Shown here: in pieces, positions 24,338 to 32,246 of the stretch
Position numbering within the stretch: position 1 is the stretch's first letter
How the letters are laid out: every line of letters starts with the position of its first letter
Source of the DNA: Clavelina lepadiformis
Lineage: Eukaryota; Chordata; Ascidiacea; Aplousobranchia; Clavelinidae
Length of the DNA stretch: 64,000 bases
Assembly: GCF_947623445.1 (NCBI RefSeq)
Contig: NC_135248.1
Coordinates: 11,417,820 to 11,481,819 of the forward strand
Direction of reading: 5' to 3'
Notes under the pieces: model-generated
Told to the model about the DNA's origin: nothing
Database searches by the model: none
What the model saw: the letters and a program-made list of their open reading frames with translations, nothing else
Translations under genes and position numbers: made by a program

Positions 24338-26026
24338 ATGGCTTGCCGTGGTTGCAAGTACTCAGCAGATTCCTTCTGCTATGTGTGTGGTGAGTTCTTT
24401 GCAAAAAAAGCAAAAAAGCACTGTCTGGAGAGTTGCAGGCGTGCGAAAGAAGCCTATCATGCATACTTTCGCATGCCAGTCGGTGACCAAGATAAACATT
24501 GGGCACCACACGTCATATGCGAATACTGCCGTCGTACTCTAGAAGGTTGGTTTAGGGGAGAGAAGAGGGCAATGCGTTTTGCTATCCCCCGTGTCTGGCG
24601 TGAGCCTACAAACCATCTCACAGATTGTTACTTCTGTATGGTGGATCCAAGCAAACGACGGAAGGGAAAGAATGCACCTTCCATCAATTACCCTGACATT
24701 CCATCATCTATTGCACCAGTACCCCATAACACGACTGACATGCCTGTGCCACAACCACCCTTGAGAGATGAACATTTCGTAGCAGATGCACTCTCTACAG
24801 ATTCAGAAACGGATACATCAGTTGCTTATCTTCAACACCGAGTTGGCGGTGAAAGGTGTCCCTACTACCCCAACCAAGAAGACATGAACGATCTTGTCAG
24901 GGAACTGTCATTGACAAAGTCGAATGCTGAGCTACTCATTTCCAGACTAAAGCAATGGGACTTACTGGATGACAGTGTTCGAATTACTTCACAGAGAAAG
25001 CGACATCGTGGCTTCTCAGTGTTCTACATGTTTAAAGATGATTTATGCTACTGCCATGATATAGAAGGACTCTTTCAGGCTATGGGAATTTCTTGCAATC
25101 CTTCTGAGTGGAGGCTCTTTATCGACAGCTCATCTAGAAGCCTCAAAGCCGTTTTGCTGCACAACACAAACAAGTGTCCCTCCATTCCTCTGGCTCACTC
25201 AGTTTACATGAAAGAAGAGTATCAGAACATCAAAATCCTGATGAGTGCATTAAAGTATGACCACTACAATTGGGAGGTTATTGGTGATTTCAAGATGGTG
25301 GCTTTCTTGATGGGCCTTCAGGGTGGCTATATTAAATTTCAATGCTATCTTTGTCTCTGGGACAGCAGAAATAAAGCTTTCCACTACAAGAAGAGGAATT
25401 GGCCTCTAAGAACCAGCTATGAGATTGGAACTTATAATGTGAAGCAACAACCACTGGTAGATGCAGCGAAAATACTGATGCCACTTCTGCACATAAAACT
25501 AGGTCTAATTAAGCAGTTTGTTAAGCAACTCGACACAGAGGGTGACGCATTCAAGCACATTGAAGAGCAGTTTCCAAAATTGTCAGAAGCAAAAATCAAA
25601 GCTGGAGTATTTGTGGGACCTGAAGTGAAGCGACTGATAAATTCCATCAATTTTCCAGAGATGCTGTCTGAGGTTGAACGGAGAGCTTGGACTTCTTTCG
25701 TTTCTGTAGTTAACGGGTTCCTGGGCAATCACAAGGCAGAGAATTACAGGGAACTTGTCGATGAACTTGTGGATGCGTATTGGAAGATGGGATGCAGGAT
25801 GTCGCTGAAACTACACGTACTACATGCTCATCTTGATGAATTTAAGGATAACATGGGGGACTACTCAGAAGAACAAGGTGAAAGATTTCATCAAGATATC
25901 AGGTCTTTTGAGGAACGCTATCAAGGACAGTACAACGAAAATATGATGGGGGACTATATATGGAACCTTTTACGTGAAAGTGAACTCACATATCGTCGCC
26001 AATCTCGAAAAAATGTTTCTTTGTGA
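24338..26026 (+). CDS. Cys-rich transposon protein, candidate DDE-type transposase
   Basis: A single 562-residue open frame lies inside the transposon termini. The N-terminal 100 residues hold several Cys/His pairs (C-x-x-C near residues 14-17, 61-64 and 97-100, plus H-W-A-P-H), suggesting a zinc-binding DNA-recognition region. Residues 110-165 are Pro/Ser/Thr/Asp-rich. The central part has L-F-I-D-S-S (Asp263) in a strand-like segment followed by L-K-A-V-L-L. Then come W-E-V-I-G-D-F-K (Asp317) and a C-Y-L-C-L-W-D zinc-like pair. The C-terminal part has S-E-E-Q-G-E-R-F-H-Q-D (residues 510-520). An RNase H-fold D-D-E arrangement is inferred from these blocks and is not proven. From memory, similar proteins occur in many copies, unannotated, in invertebrate genomes. 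The intact frame and the TIRs argue for a mobile origin; a domesticated host gene is less likely. Confidence 0.7.
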   Translation: MACRGCKYSADSFCYVCGEFFAKKAKKHCLESCRRAKEAYHAYFRMPVGDQDKHWAPHVICEYCRRTLEGWFRGEKRAMRFAIPRVWREPTNHLTDCYFCMVDPSKRRKGKNAPSINYPDIPSSIAPVPHNTTDMPVPQPPLRDEHFVADALSTDSETDTSVAYLQHRVGGERCPYYPNQEDMNDLVRELSLTKSNAELLISRLKQWDLLDDSVRITSQRKRHRGFSVFYMFKDDLCYCHDIEGLFQAMGISCNPSEWRLFIDSSSRSLKAVLLHNTNKCPSIPLAHSVYMKEEYQNIKILMSALKYDHYNWEVIGDFKMVAFLMGLQGGYIKFQCYLCLWDSRNKAFHYKKRNWPLRTSYEIGTYNVKQQPLVDAAKILMPLLHIKLGLIKQFVKQLDTEGDAFKHIEEQFPKLSEAKIKAGVFVGPEVKRLINSINFPEMLSEVERRAWTSFVSVVNGFLGNHKAENYRELVDELVDAYWKMGCRMSLKLHVLHAHLDEFKDNMGDYSEEQGERFHQDIRSFEERYQGQYNENMMGDYIWNLLRESELTYRRQSRKNVSL

Positions 26027-26438
26027 TTAAGTTATAAGTTTTGAGTGCTTTAAGTGACAGCGTAGGTTTGCTCTGTAACAGTTTTGAATAAATACCTATA
26101 GCACCAGGCCTTAAGGCTTTTGTCTCGTGTTTGTGTAGCAAAATCGCCTTGCATACATGTGTTTTTCTTCTTTACGTAATTTTTTAGAAATAGATTCTGG
26201 AAACAACATTTTCCGTTATTATTTCATTATGACAAAGCCAACAACAACAACTAAAATTAGATTTAACTCCATTCTATTGATTCAAAAAAATATAGTGGGA
26301 GCAAAGGCATTAAAAAAGCAAAACTAGTCAAAAAATTCCAATAAATTAATCTCATAAAGTCAGAACCAAAGTTTGAACTTTTTGAATGCTCATTTTTATT
26401 GATTTAGACCATACTAAATCAGAAAATAATAGTTTTAA

Positions 26439-26467
26439 CCCATGGACAAATTTTGTGTTACATGGTG
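26439..26467 (-). repeat. Right terminal inverted repeat of DNA transposon
   Basis: CCCATGGACAAATTTTG followed by TGTTACATGGTG. Its reverse complement aligns with 24173-24211. The final GTG plus the next T is the 4-base target (GTGT) duplicated by the adjacent LTR retrotransposon. Confidence 0.75.
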
Positions 26468-26829
26468 TTGTGGCGTTCGGACAATTTCATAATTGCAATA
26501 ATTATATATATTGGCATTGCATAAAGTTTGATTTTTCTCCAGTCTAGATAATGTAATAATGTGCAAAGCTTGTAGCGTGCTGACATAGATTGAAGTGTTT
26601 CAAGTACCTTGTTTTCGTGGTGTAATATGCGACACGTGGTTTATGGTAGCAGGTATTGTTCTAGTATCTTTAATCACAAGCGTAGTTTTAAACCAATATG
26701 TGATATAGTAAGTGTGTCAAGTGGTTTTTCTGTACTGGTGTAAAATCGATTTGAATTCTTTGTGATGAAAAGCTTAGAATAACATGGACACATGTACACG
26801 TGTGATAGCAGTTAATTTGGCACTCGCTC

Positions 26830-26854
26830 ATTGGTCAATATTTTAGTATATAAA
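26830..26854 (+). promoter_or_regulatory. LTR promoter: CCAAT and TATA boxes
   Basis: ATTGG (inverted CCAAT) at 26830-26834 and TATATAAA at 26847-26854 form a compact RNA polymerase II core promoter. Transcription would start some 30 bases downstream. The same boxes recur at +8,189 in the 3' LTR (TATA at 35036-35043). Confidence 0.65.
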
Positions 26855-27098
26855 ACAAGTGTTGGATTTAAATCCCTCTCTTGGAAATTCTCTCTTCTCT
26901 GAGTTATTTCCCTTGTTCTGCTGAATTGAAGTTATTACTGAATTATTATGAAAGTGGGATCATGGTGTAAATATTGCTAATTCGATACAACTTATTCGGA
27001 CAATATAACAACTAAACTTTATGAAGTTGGTGTTGATTTAAGAAGCAGAATAGAGAGAGCAAACGCAACGGAGTCAAAGACAATCATAGGAGTCAGAC

Positions 27099-27104
27099 AA
27101 TAAA
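27099..27104 (+). terminator. LTR polyadenylation signal
   Basis: AATAAA within the LTR, duplicated at 35288-35293 in the 3' LTR where it would be used. It lies about 250 bases after the TATA box, so R would be short. Confidence 0.6.
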
Positions 27105-27168
27105 ACTGAAAGACTGGGTTTGGCTTAGGCCATCCCAAAACCATTACCACACCACGCAATCCCATAAA

Positions 27169-27181
27169 TGGTGACCCCGAC
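27169..27181 (+). promoter_or_regulatory. Primer-binding site
   Basis: TGGTGACCCCGAC begins two bases after the 5' LTR. TGG pairs with the CCA end of a tRNA, the normal minus-strand primer. I cannot assign the tRNA species. Confidence 0.8.
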
Positions 27182-27388
27182 TTTCTTCTACAACAAGGAG
27201 AAGAATACGCACCTCTGACGAGCAAGCAGCAAGACGAGAAGTTCAAGGCCACAACGAACTCGGATTATTACTACTCTGCGACGTTGGCTGTACTTGGGAT
27301 ATATATCGAATTGCTTAACTTCACGGTAATGTCTTTCTTATTATTCTTTCATTACCGTAGTAATTTTCTATTCATTTATTGTTAGTTT

Positions 27389-28774
27389 ATGGCATCGTTT
27401 CTACCAATTTTCAGCTCTAAGTATAATTTGCGCTCGACTAAAACCAAACCTACGTTATCGCCTATCTTTAATAGGACAACGCGACCGACGCCTACCTCAA
27501 ATTTTGTAAAGTCGCTTATGGAAACAAGTCCTACATCTAGAACCAGTATAATGTCTAATCCTACCGAGGAAACCTTCGCTATTGTAACCTCCCACGTAAC
27601 TGTACCCGATAGTAGTATAAGTCGGTTGCCGGATTCAAATGTCGTTACTTCGGTTTTGAGTGAACTGACAGTTTCTCCATCGACATCGAGCAGACAAAAC
27701 CCCGTCATGTCGACGTTCGTAGTCCCGCCACGTGGTAGCTTCGCTTCCGATGGATTACCAGTCGATAGAGGTGTACGCGTCTCAGGATCGTCGCTGAATA
27801 TACCTAAGCTTTGGCCTAAGAATATTTTTGCCTGGGTGTCTGTGGTTGAAAACATCTTTGTCGAACATAACATTATATCCGAACGTTCAAAATTCTTACA
27901 TGTTATTTCGGCTTTGGATTCTGGGCATATAGATCGTGTCAACCATGTAATTTTGCAACCAAACGCCGAAGCACCGTATCAACATCTGAAACATGAGTTA
28001 ATCAAGCAGTTTATGGCCAGTGAAGCTTTGCGCTTGAACAAGTTATTGTCTGATACGGACATAAACAGCACGACTAGGCGTCCTAGTGATTTGCTGCGCG
28101 ATATGCGAAATACACTTAATCAACATGGTCAAATTGATCCGATGGTGGAAACGCTTCTCAAAAAGCTTTTACTCGATAGACTTCCAGCGGATGTTCGCAA
28201 AATTTTAGCGGCTTCACCACAATTGACTTTGAGTGAATTGGCGGATAGAGCAGATAACATTTTGCAAGTATCTAACCCACACATGTTTGCGGAAACGACA
28301 GAAGGCAAATTAGACGCTAAAACAAGGGTTCATCAACCTCCACGGGCGGATGCTACGCAAATGCTTATTAATGACAATTTTGAACAACGTATTACTCAAC
28401 TTACTACTGCTCTAAATCAAAGACAAAACGATACAAGAGGTTCAGCAGCAGATAACGTGTACCGTTCAAATCCGTCTTATCGTGCACCACAAAGATATCG
28501 ACCTACGCAGGACCATGCAGGTCATACAAATTTTCGTCAGAGAGTTCCGTTTGCGCACCAAGCAACATTTCGTCCAGCTTTTCGTCCTGCCCAGGACGGA
28601 CGTAGGGCTGGAAGTAGTCACTTCAACAGACCAGTTGCGCAACAGCATAACCAACCACCTGTATGCTATTATCATGCTATGTTCGGCCGAAATGCTTACA
28701 AATGCAAGGAACCATGTGTCTACCATGCCAGATTTGCAAAAAACGGCCAAGGTTCTCCTCCCGGCCCTTATTAA
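27389..28774 (+). CDS. gag: Gag polyprotein of Ty3/gypsy element
   Basis: A 461-residue frame starting at ATG 27389. The middle third has the capsid-like helical pattern with W-P-K-N-I-F-A-W near the start of the conserved region and L-L-L-D-R-L-P in the second half, as in metazoan Ty3/gypsy Gag. The C-terminal part is rich in Arg, Gln and Pro. It ends in a C-x2-H-x9-C-x3-C finger (near nucleotide 28664), a variant common in animal gypsy elements instead of the retroviral C-x2-C-x4-H-x4-C knuckle. It packages the RNA and forms the particle. The end overlaps the -1 frameshift signal that leads into pol. The antisense frame 27382-27942 is a shadow. Confidence 0.92.
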   Translation: MASFLPIFSSKYNLRSTKTKPTLSPIFNRTTRPTPTSNFVKSLMETSPTSRTSIMSNPTEETFAIVTSHVTVPDSSISRLPDSNVVTSVLSELTVSPSTSSRQNPVMSTFVVPPRGSFASDGLPVDRGVRVSGSSLNIPKLWPKNIFAWVSVVENIFVEHNIISERSKFLHVISALDSGHIDRVNHVILQPNAEAPYQHLKHELIKQFMASEALRLNKLLSDTDINSTTRRPSDLLRDMRNTLNQHGQIDPMVETLLKKLLLDRLPADVRKILAASPQLTLSELADRADNILQVSNPHMFAETTEGKLDAKTRVHQPPRADATQMLINDNFEQRITQLTTALNQRQNDTRGSAADNVYRSNPSYRAPQRYRPTQDHAGHTNFRQRVPFAHQATFRPAFRPAQDGRRAGSSHFNRPVAQQHNQPPVCYYHAMFGRNAYKCKEPCVYHARFAKNGQGSPPGPY

Positions 28775-28791
28775 ATTCGGTGGAGGAGAAC
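28738..28791 (+). promoter_or_regulatory. -1 ribosomal frameshift signal between gag and pol
   Basis: The heptamer A AAA AAC (28738-28744) lies in the gag frame exactly as the canonical slippery sequence requires. Seven bases later GTTCTCCTCC (28752-28761) pairs perfectly with GGAGGAGAAC (28782-28791), a 10-bp stem with a 20-base loop. The gag stop lies in the loop at 28772-28774. After a -1 slip the reading frame continues open as pol to 32244. Heptamer, spacer and stem all meet known requirements; efficiency is unknown. Confidence 0.85.
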
Positions 28792-31700
28792 AGAAGTCAA
28801 AGAGCTACCTTTTATGTATATGATTGTAATTCTGCCCTTTCATTTTTAGTAGATTCCGGTAGCGATGTCAGTGTCTTACCCAGTAGTTTTAAAGGCACGG
28901 GAGCCCGACATCCAATCACGATGCAAGGCCCCACTGTACACTCCAGCATCCGTTGTTCTGCGACAACCAAGCTCAAGTTGGATTTAGGTTTTTCTTTCTG
29001 CTGTCCATGGTCGTTTTATATTTGTGATAAGTTACGCCAGCCAATTTTGGGAGCTGACTTCTTACGCCATTACGGTCTTTTGGTAGATGTTAAGCACAGA
29101 CGTTTACTCCATCCATATTCTCATGAACAGGTTTCCGCCCAGTATTGCGGAGGAATCAGGAAGAAAATTGGCATATCTAGCACTGCTCTGGATCATATTA
29201 TCAGTGACGATGACGTGGGCATATGTGGACCACTTCAAGCTTCAGCGGCGAATACGTCACGTTGCGACCGAAGCACTTCAGAAGATAAGGACCCTTCGGC
29301 GACACAACCCGTTCTGGACGCGAACAACAGCGATTCTAAGCCACCTTTGGCGCTCCTGGAGGAGTTTCCAGAGATTACTGCACCCTTACGGCTAAAATTA
29401 AACCCTAAACATAACATTAAACATTATATCAATACAACAGGACCGCCTGTTTTCAGCCGCTGCCGACGCATGTCACCGGAACTGGCTCGCGTACTACGAA
29501 AGGAGCTGGACAAGCTGCTGGAAGCTGGAATCATCACACCCGTTTCACAGGAATCCCAATGGGCATCACCCATTGTTCTCGTCAAAAAGAAAACCGGTTC
29601 ATATCGTCTTTGTACAGACTTTCGTCAGGCGAACCTTCAAATTCCGAGAGACACATACCCCTTACCTCATCTGCAAGATTTTCTCAATGAACTCGATGGT
29701 AGTACCATATTTTCGGTTTGCGATTTAAAGGCGGCATTTCATCAAATCCCCGTAAACCCTGCAGATGTCATTAAAACTACCTTTACTACGATTTTTGGGA
29801 ATTATTCCTATAATTCGCTTCCATTCGGGATCAAAAACGCGTCACAGACTTGTCAGCGCTTAATGAATCATGTTTTTCAAGGTGTTTCCAACGTGGCAAC
29901 CTTCATTGATGATATTTTGATCTTCTCCAAATCGCCGGAAGAGCATAGGGAGCATTTACGCACTGTATTTGAACGACTTTCCAGATTCGGACTGGTGATC
30001 AACAGAGAGAAATCCATTTTCTTCCAGGAGGAAATTAAGTTTCTGGGTCATATGGTGAGCAAAAACGGGATTCTTCCCTTACGAGACCGCGTAGCTGTTA
30101 TTCGGAAATACCCATTGCCCGACACGGTAAAGGAGCTTCGCCAATTTTTGGGTATGTTTGGATTTTATAGACGCTTCATTAAGCATTGTGCTGCCTTACT
30201 CATTCCCCTTAATTCGATGTTGTGTAAAGTCAAACGGCCCAGTCAGAAATTGGCATGGTCTGAAGAAGCTCAGCAAGCTTTTCAGGACTGTAAAGAACGT
30301 TTAGCTTCAGCGACGGAGCTCTGTTTTCCAAAAATCAATGCAAATTATGTTTTGTCATGCGATGCTTCGGGAAAAGCAGTTGGTGCTGTGTTAGCTCAAT
30401 GCATTGACAATAAATGGCAGCCTTTGGCATTCTTTTCAAAAGCGCTCAACTCAGCACAAAGAAACTATAGCACCTTTGATAGAGAACTAACTGCTTTGTT
30501 TTTGGCCACCCGGCACTTTGCAGATATTCTGATTGGCAGGTCACTTACCCTGGTGACCGATCATCGCCCCATAACACAGGCTTTCCAAAAAGCCGGCACA
30601 TCAATGTCCCCGAGACAAACCCGTCAGTTCAGTTACTTATCTCAGTTTACCGACAAGCTCATTTACCAAAGTGGACTTAGTAATGTTATAGCGGACAGTT
30701 TGTCCCGTATAGAAATCAATACTTTTCAGTTACAGGACTATACTATCGACTATGAACAATTCGCTCAAGATCAAATGGCTGACGCATCTGTAACAGCACT
30801 GCTGACCGACCAAACTGGCCTGAAATTGGAACGCCGTAAACTCCCGGATTCGGACCTCTCGATTCTGGGTGACATTTCACAGAAGAGATTTCGACCGATC
30901 GTGCCGACCACGTATCGTGACGTCATTTTTCACAACATTCACTCGCTCTCACACAGTGGATACAAGAGCACACTCAAACAGATTGGCGAACGCTTTGTAT
31001 GGAGTGGTATGAAAACGGATGTCAAAAATTTTTGTCGCACATGTTTGCCATGTCAACAAAGTAAAGTTAGCAGACATAACAAAACACCTTTACAGCCGCA
31101 CAGTGAACCCACAGAACGATTTCGGTTTATTTTGGCAGATATTGTTGGACCATTGGTGGAAAGTGACAATTGTCGTTACATTTTAACATTTGCTGACAGG
31201 TTCACGAAATGGGTTGAAGCGATTCCTATACCAGACGCCACTGCAGCAACCATTGCCAGAAATTTCCTGCTGCACATTGTTGGACGCTACGGAGTACCTG
31301 AGCAACTTCACACCGATCGTGGTCAGGTGTTTATGAGCAAACTTTTCACAGGCGTATGCAGGACCCTTGGAGTCAAGCTTGTTCATTCCCTGTCATTCCG
31401 GCCTTCCTGTCTTGGATTTTTGGAACGCACCCACCGAACGTTGAAAGGTGCCTTGAGAGCGTGTGAATTTCCGCAGAATTGGACGGCCAACTTGGGACTA
31501 GTTCTTCTAGGTTTACGGACATCGCTGAAGGAGCATGTAAATTGTTCCCCAGCTGAGCTTGTGTATGGCTCTACCTTACGAGTTCCCGGGCAGTTTTTCG
31601 AAGCCCTGGACGATGACACGCCTTCACCTTCTCAATATGTGCAACATTTAACGGACTTTATGGCTACCTTGCGGTGCACACCGCCAGTACATCACGATAC

Positions 31701-32244
31701 TCCGCCAGTGTACATAGACAAAAGTCTTGCGGACTGTACGCATGTGTTCGTTCGCGTTGACGCTTCTAGGCCTAGCTTATCTCCTCCGTATGCAGGACCT
31801 TATAAAGTTTTGGCCAAATATGACAAGTATTTCACCTTAGCTATTGTACGACAGCATCCTAATGTGTCAGTAGACCGTCTTAAAGTAGCTCATTTGCCTG
31901 TTTTTGATTCTGTAGATATAAGCATTCCGCCAATGAAAGAGACGGATATAGTTGATGAAGTGGTTCGTGATACTAATCATTTGCCTGTTTTTGATTCTGT
32001 AGATATAAGCATTCCGCCAATGAAAGAGACGGATATAGTTGATGAAGTGGTTCGTGATACTAATGATATCTCTATCGCTGCAGATTCTAACGTTGAGTTG
32101 AGTGGACTTCCGACCTCTCCGGTAGACACTGCGGAAGACATTGCAGTCGACGACATATATCGGGACGCCTTAACCGACATTCCACCTTTACGCACCACAA
32201 GCCGAGGACGTCAAATTCATTTGCCGAAGCGTTTTCAAGACTAA
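28744..32244 (+). CDS. pol: Pol polyprotein: protease, RT, RNase H, integrase
   Basis: The frame open after the -1 slip gives about 1,166 residues. Protease: D-S-G-S at 28852. Reverse transcriptase: L-P-F-G followed by F-I-D-D at 29902-29913 (the YxDD box, here FIDD). RNase H: C-D-A-S-G near 30358, then T-D-H-R. Integrase: an H-x-H/C-x-x-C zinc domain (C-R-T-C-x-x-C near 31033), then Asp 31138, Asp 31315 and Glu 31423. The last two are separated by 35 residues, a perfect D-D-35-E. All catalytic residues seen are present. The C-terminal extension contains an exact 87-bp tandem duplication. The Met at 28663 that would open this frame lies inside gag and is not thought to be used. Confidence 0.95.
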   Translation, partial: RPRFSSRPLLNSVEENRSQRATFYVYDCNSALSFLVDSGSDVSVLPSSFKGTGARHPITMQGPTVHSSIRCSATTKLKLDLGFSFCCPWSFYICDKLRQPILGADFLRHYGLLVDVKHRRLLHPYSHEQVSAQYCGGIRKKIGISSTALDHIISDDDVGICGPLQASAANTSRCDRSTSEDKDPSATQPVLDANNSDSKPPLALLEEFPEITAPLRLKLNPKHNIKHYINTTGPPVFSRCRRMSPELARVLRKELDKLLEAGIITPVSQESQWASPIVLVKKKTGSYRLCTDFRQANLQIPRDTYPLPHLQDFLNELDGSTIFSVCDLKAAFHQIPVNPADVIKTTFTTIFGNYSYNSLPFGIKNASQTCQRLMNHVFQGVSNVATFIDDILIFSKSPEEHREHLRTVFERLSRFGLVINREKSIFFQEEIKFLGHMVSKNGILPLRDRVAVIRKYPLPDTVKELRQFLGMFGFYRRFIKHCAALLIPLNSMLCKVKRPSQKLAWSEEAQQAFQDCKERLASATELCFPKINANYVLSCDASGKAVGAVLAQCIDNKWQPLAFFSKALNSAQRNYSTFDRELTALFLATRHFADILIGRSLTLVTDHRPITQAFQKAGTSMSPRQTRQFSYLSQFTDKLIYQSGLSNVIADSLSRIEINTFQLQDYTIDYEQFAQDQMADASVTALLTDQTGLKLERRKLPDSDLSILGDISQKRFRPIVPTTYRDVIFHNIHSLSHSGYKSTLKQIGERFVWSGMKTDVKNFCRTCLPCQQSKVSRHNKTPLQPHSEPTERFRFILADIVGPLVESDNCRYILTFADRFTKWVEAIPIPDATAATIARNFLLHIVGRYGVPEQLHTDRGQVFMSKLFTGVCRTLGVKLVHSLSFRPSCLGFLERTHRTLKGALRACEFPQNWTANLGLVLLGLRTSLKEHVNCSPAELVYGSTLRVPGQFFEALDDDTPSPSQYVQHLTDFMATLRCTPPVHHDTPPVYIDKSLADCTHVFVRVDASRPSLSPPYAGPYKVLAKYDKYFTLAIVRQHPNVSVDRLKVAHLPVFDSVDISIPPMKETDIVDEVVRDTNHLPVFDSVDISIPPMKETDIVDEVVRDTNDISIAADSNVELSGLPTSPVDTAEDIAVDDIYRDALTDIPPLRTTSRGRQIHLPKRFQD
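31891..32064 (+). repeat. Exact 87-bp tandem duplication in pol C-terminus
   Basis: Units 31891-31977 and 31978-32064 read the same base for base and keep the frame (29 residues each, beginning H-L-P-V-F-D). The duplication lies after the integrase core, in a poorly conserved tail. Its perfection means it arose recently. Confidence 0.95.
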
Positions 32245-32246
32245 GC

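Larger units (their letters stand above)
24173..26467 (+). mobile_element. Intact DNA transposon with TIRs and 3-bp TSD, unclassified
   Basis: The 2,295-bp element begins CACTATGTAACA and ends TGTTACATGGTG. The matching parts extend inward through an A/T run to TTGTCC(T/A)TGGG, giving imperfect terminal inverted repeats of about 29-39 bp. It is flanked by the direct repeat TTA: 24170-24172 on the left, and on the right split by the later retroelement insertion (T at 26468; full TTA at 35359-35361 past that element). One uninterrupted gene fills most of it. CACTA-like ends and a 3-bp duplication recall the EnSpm/CACTA group, and TTA also suits PIF/Harbinger. The protein, however, does not look like either family's transposase to me, so no superfamily is assigned. 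A dead relative lies at 2212-3512. Confidence 0.75.
26469..27166 (+). repeat. 5' LTR, 698 bp
   Basis: Starts TGTGGCG and ends CCCATA, so the termini are TG...TA rather than the usual TG...CA. The boundary is fixed by comparison with the copy at 34658-35355, which has the same length and, as far as read, the same sequence, and by the GTGT duplication directly outside. Confidence 0.95.

Noticed and set aside
24338..26026. Reading the 562-residue ORF as an ordinary host gene
   Set aside because: It lies within matching terminal repeats with a target duplication, and a broken copy with the same ends occurs in the window.
27019..27252. Minus-strand ORF repeated at 35208-35456
   Set aside because: It is LTR sequence on the antisense strand and recurs only because the LTR is duplicated.
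27382..27942. 186-residue minus-strand ORF over gag
   Set aside because: Antisense shadow of an intact gag frame.
28663..28743. Met at 28663 as the start of pol
   Set aside because: It lies inside gag, in a poor context, and the residues it adds are gag bases read out of frame. The slippery site at 28738 explains the junction.
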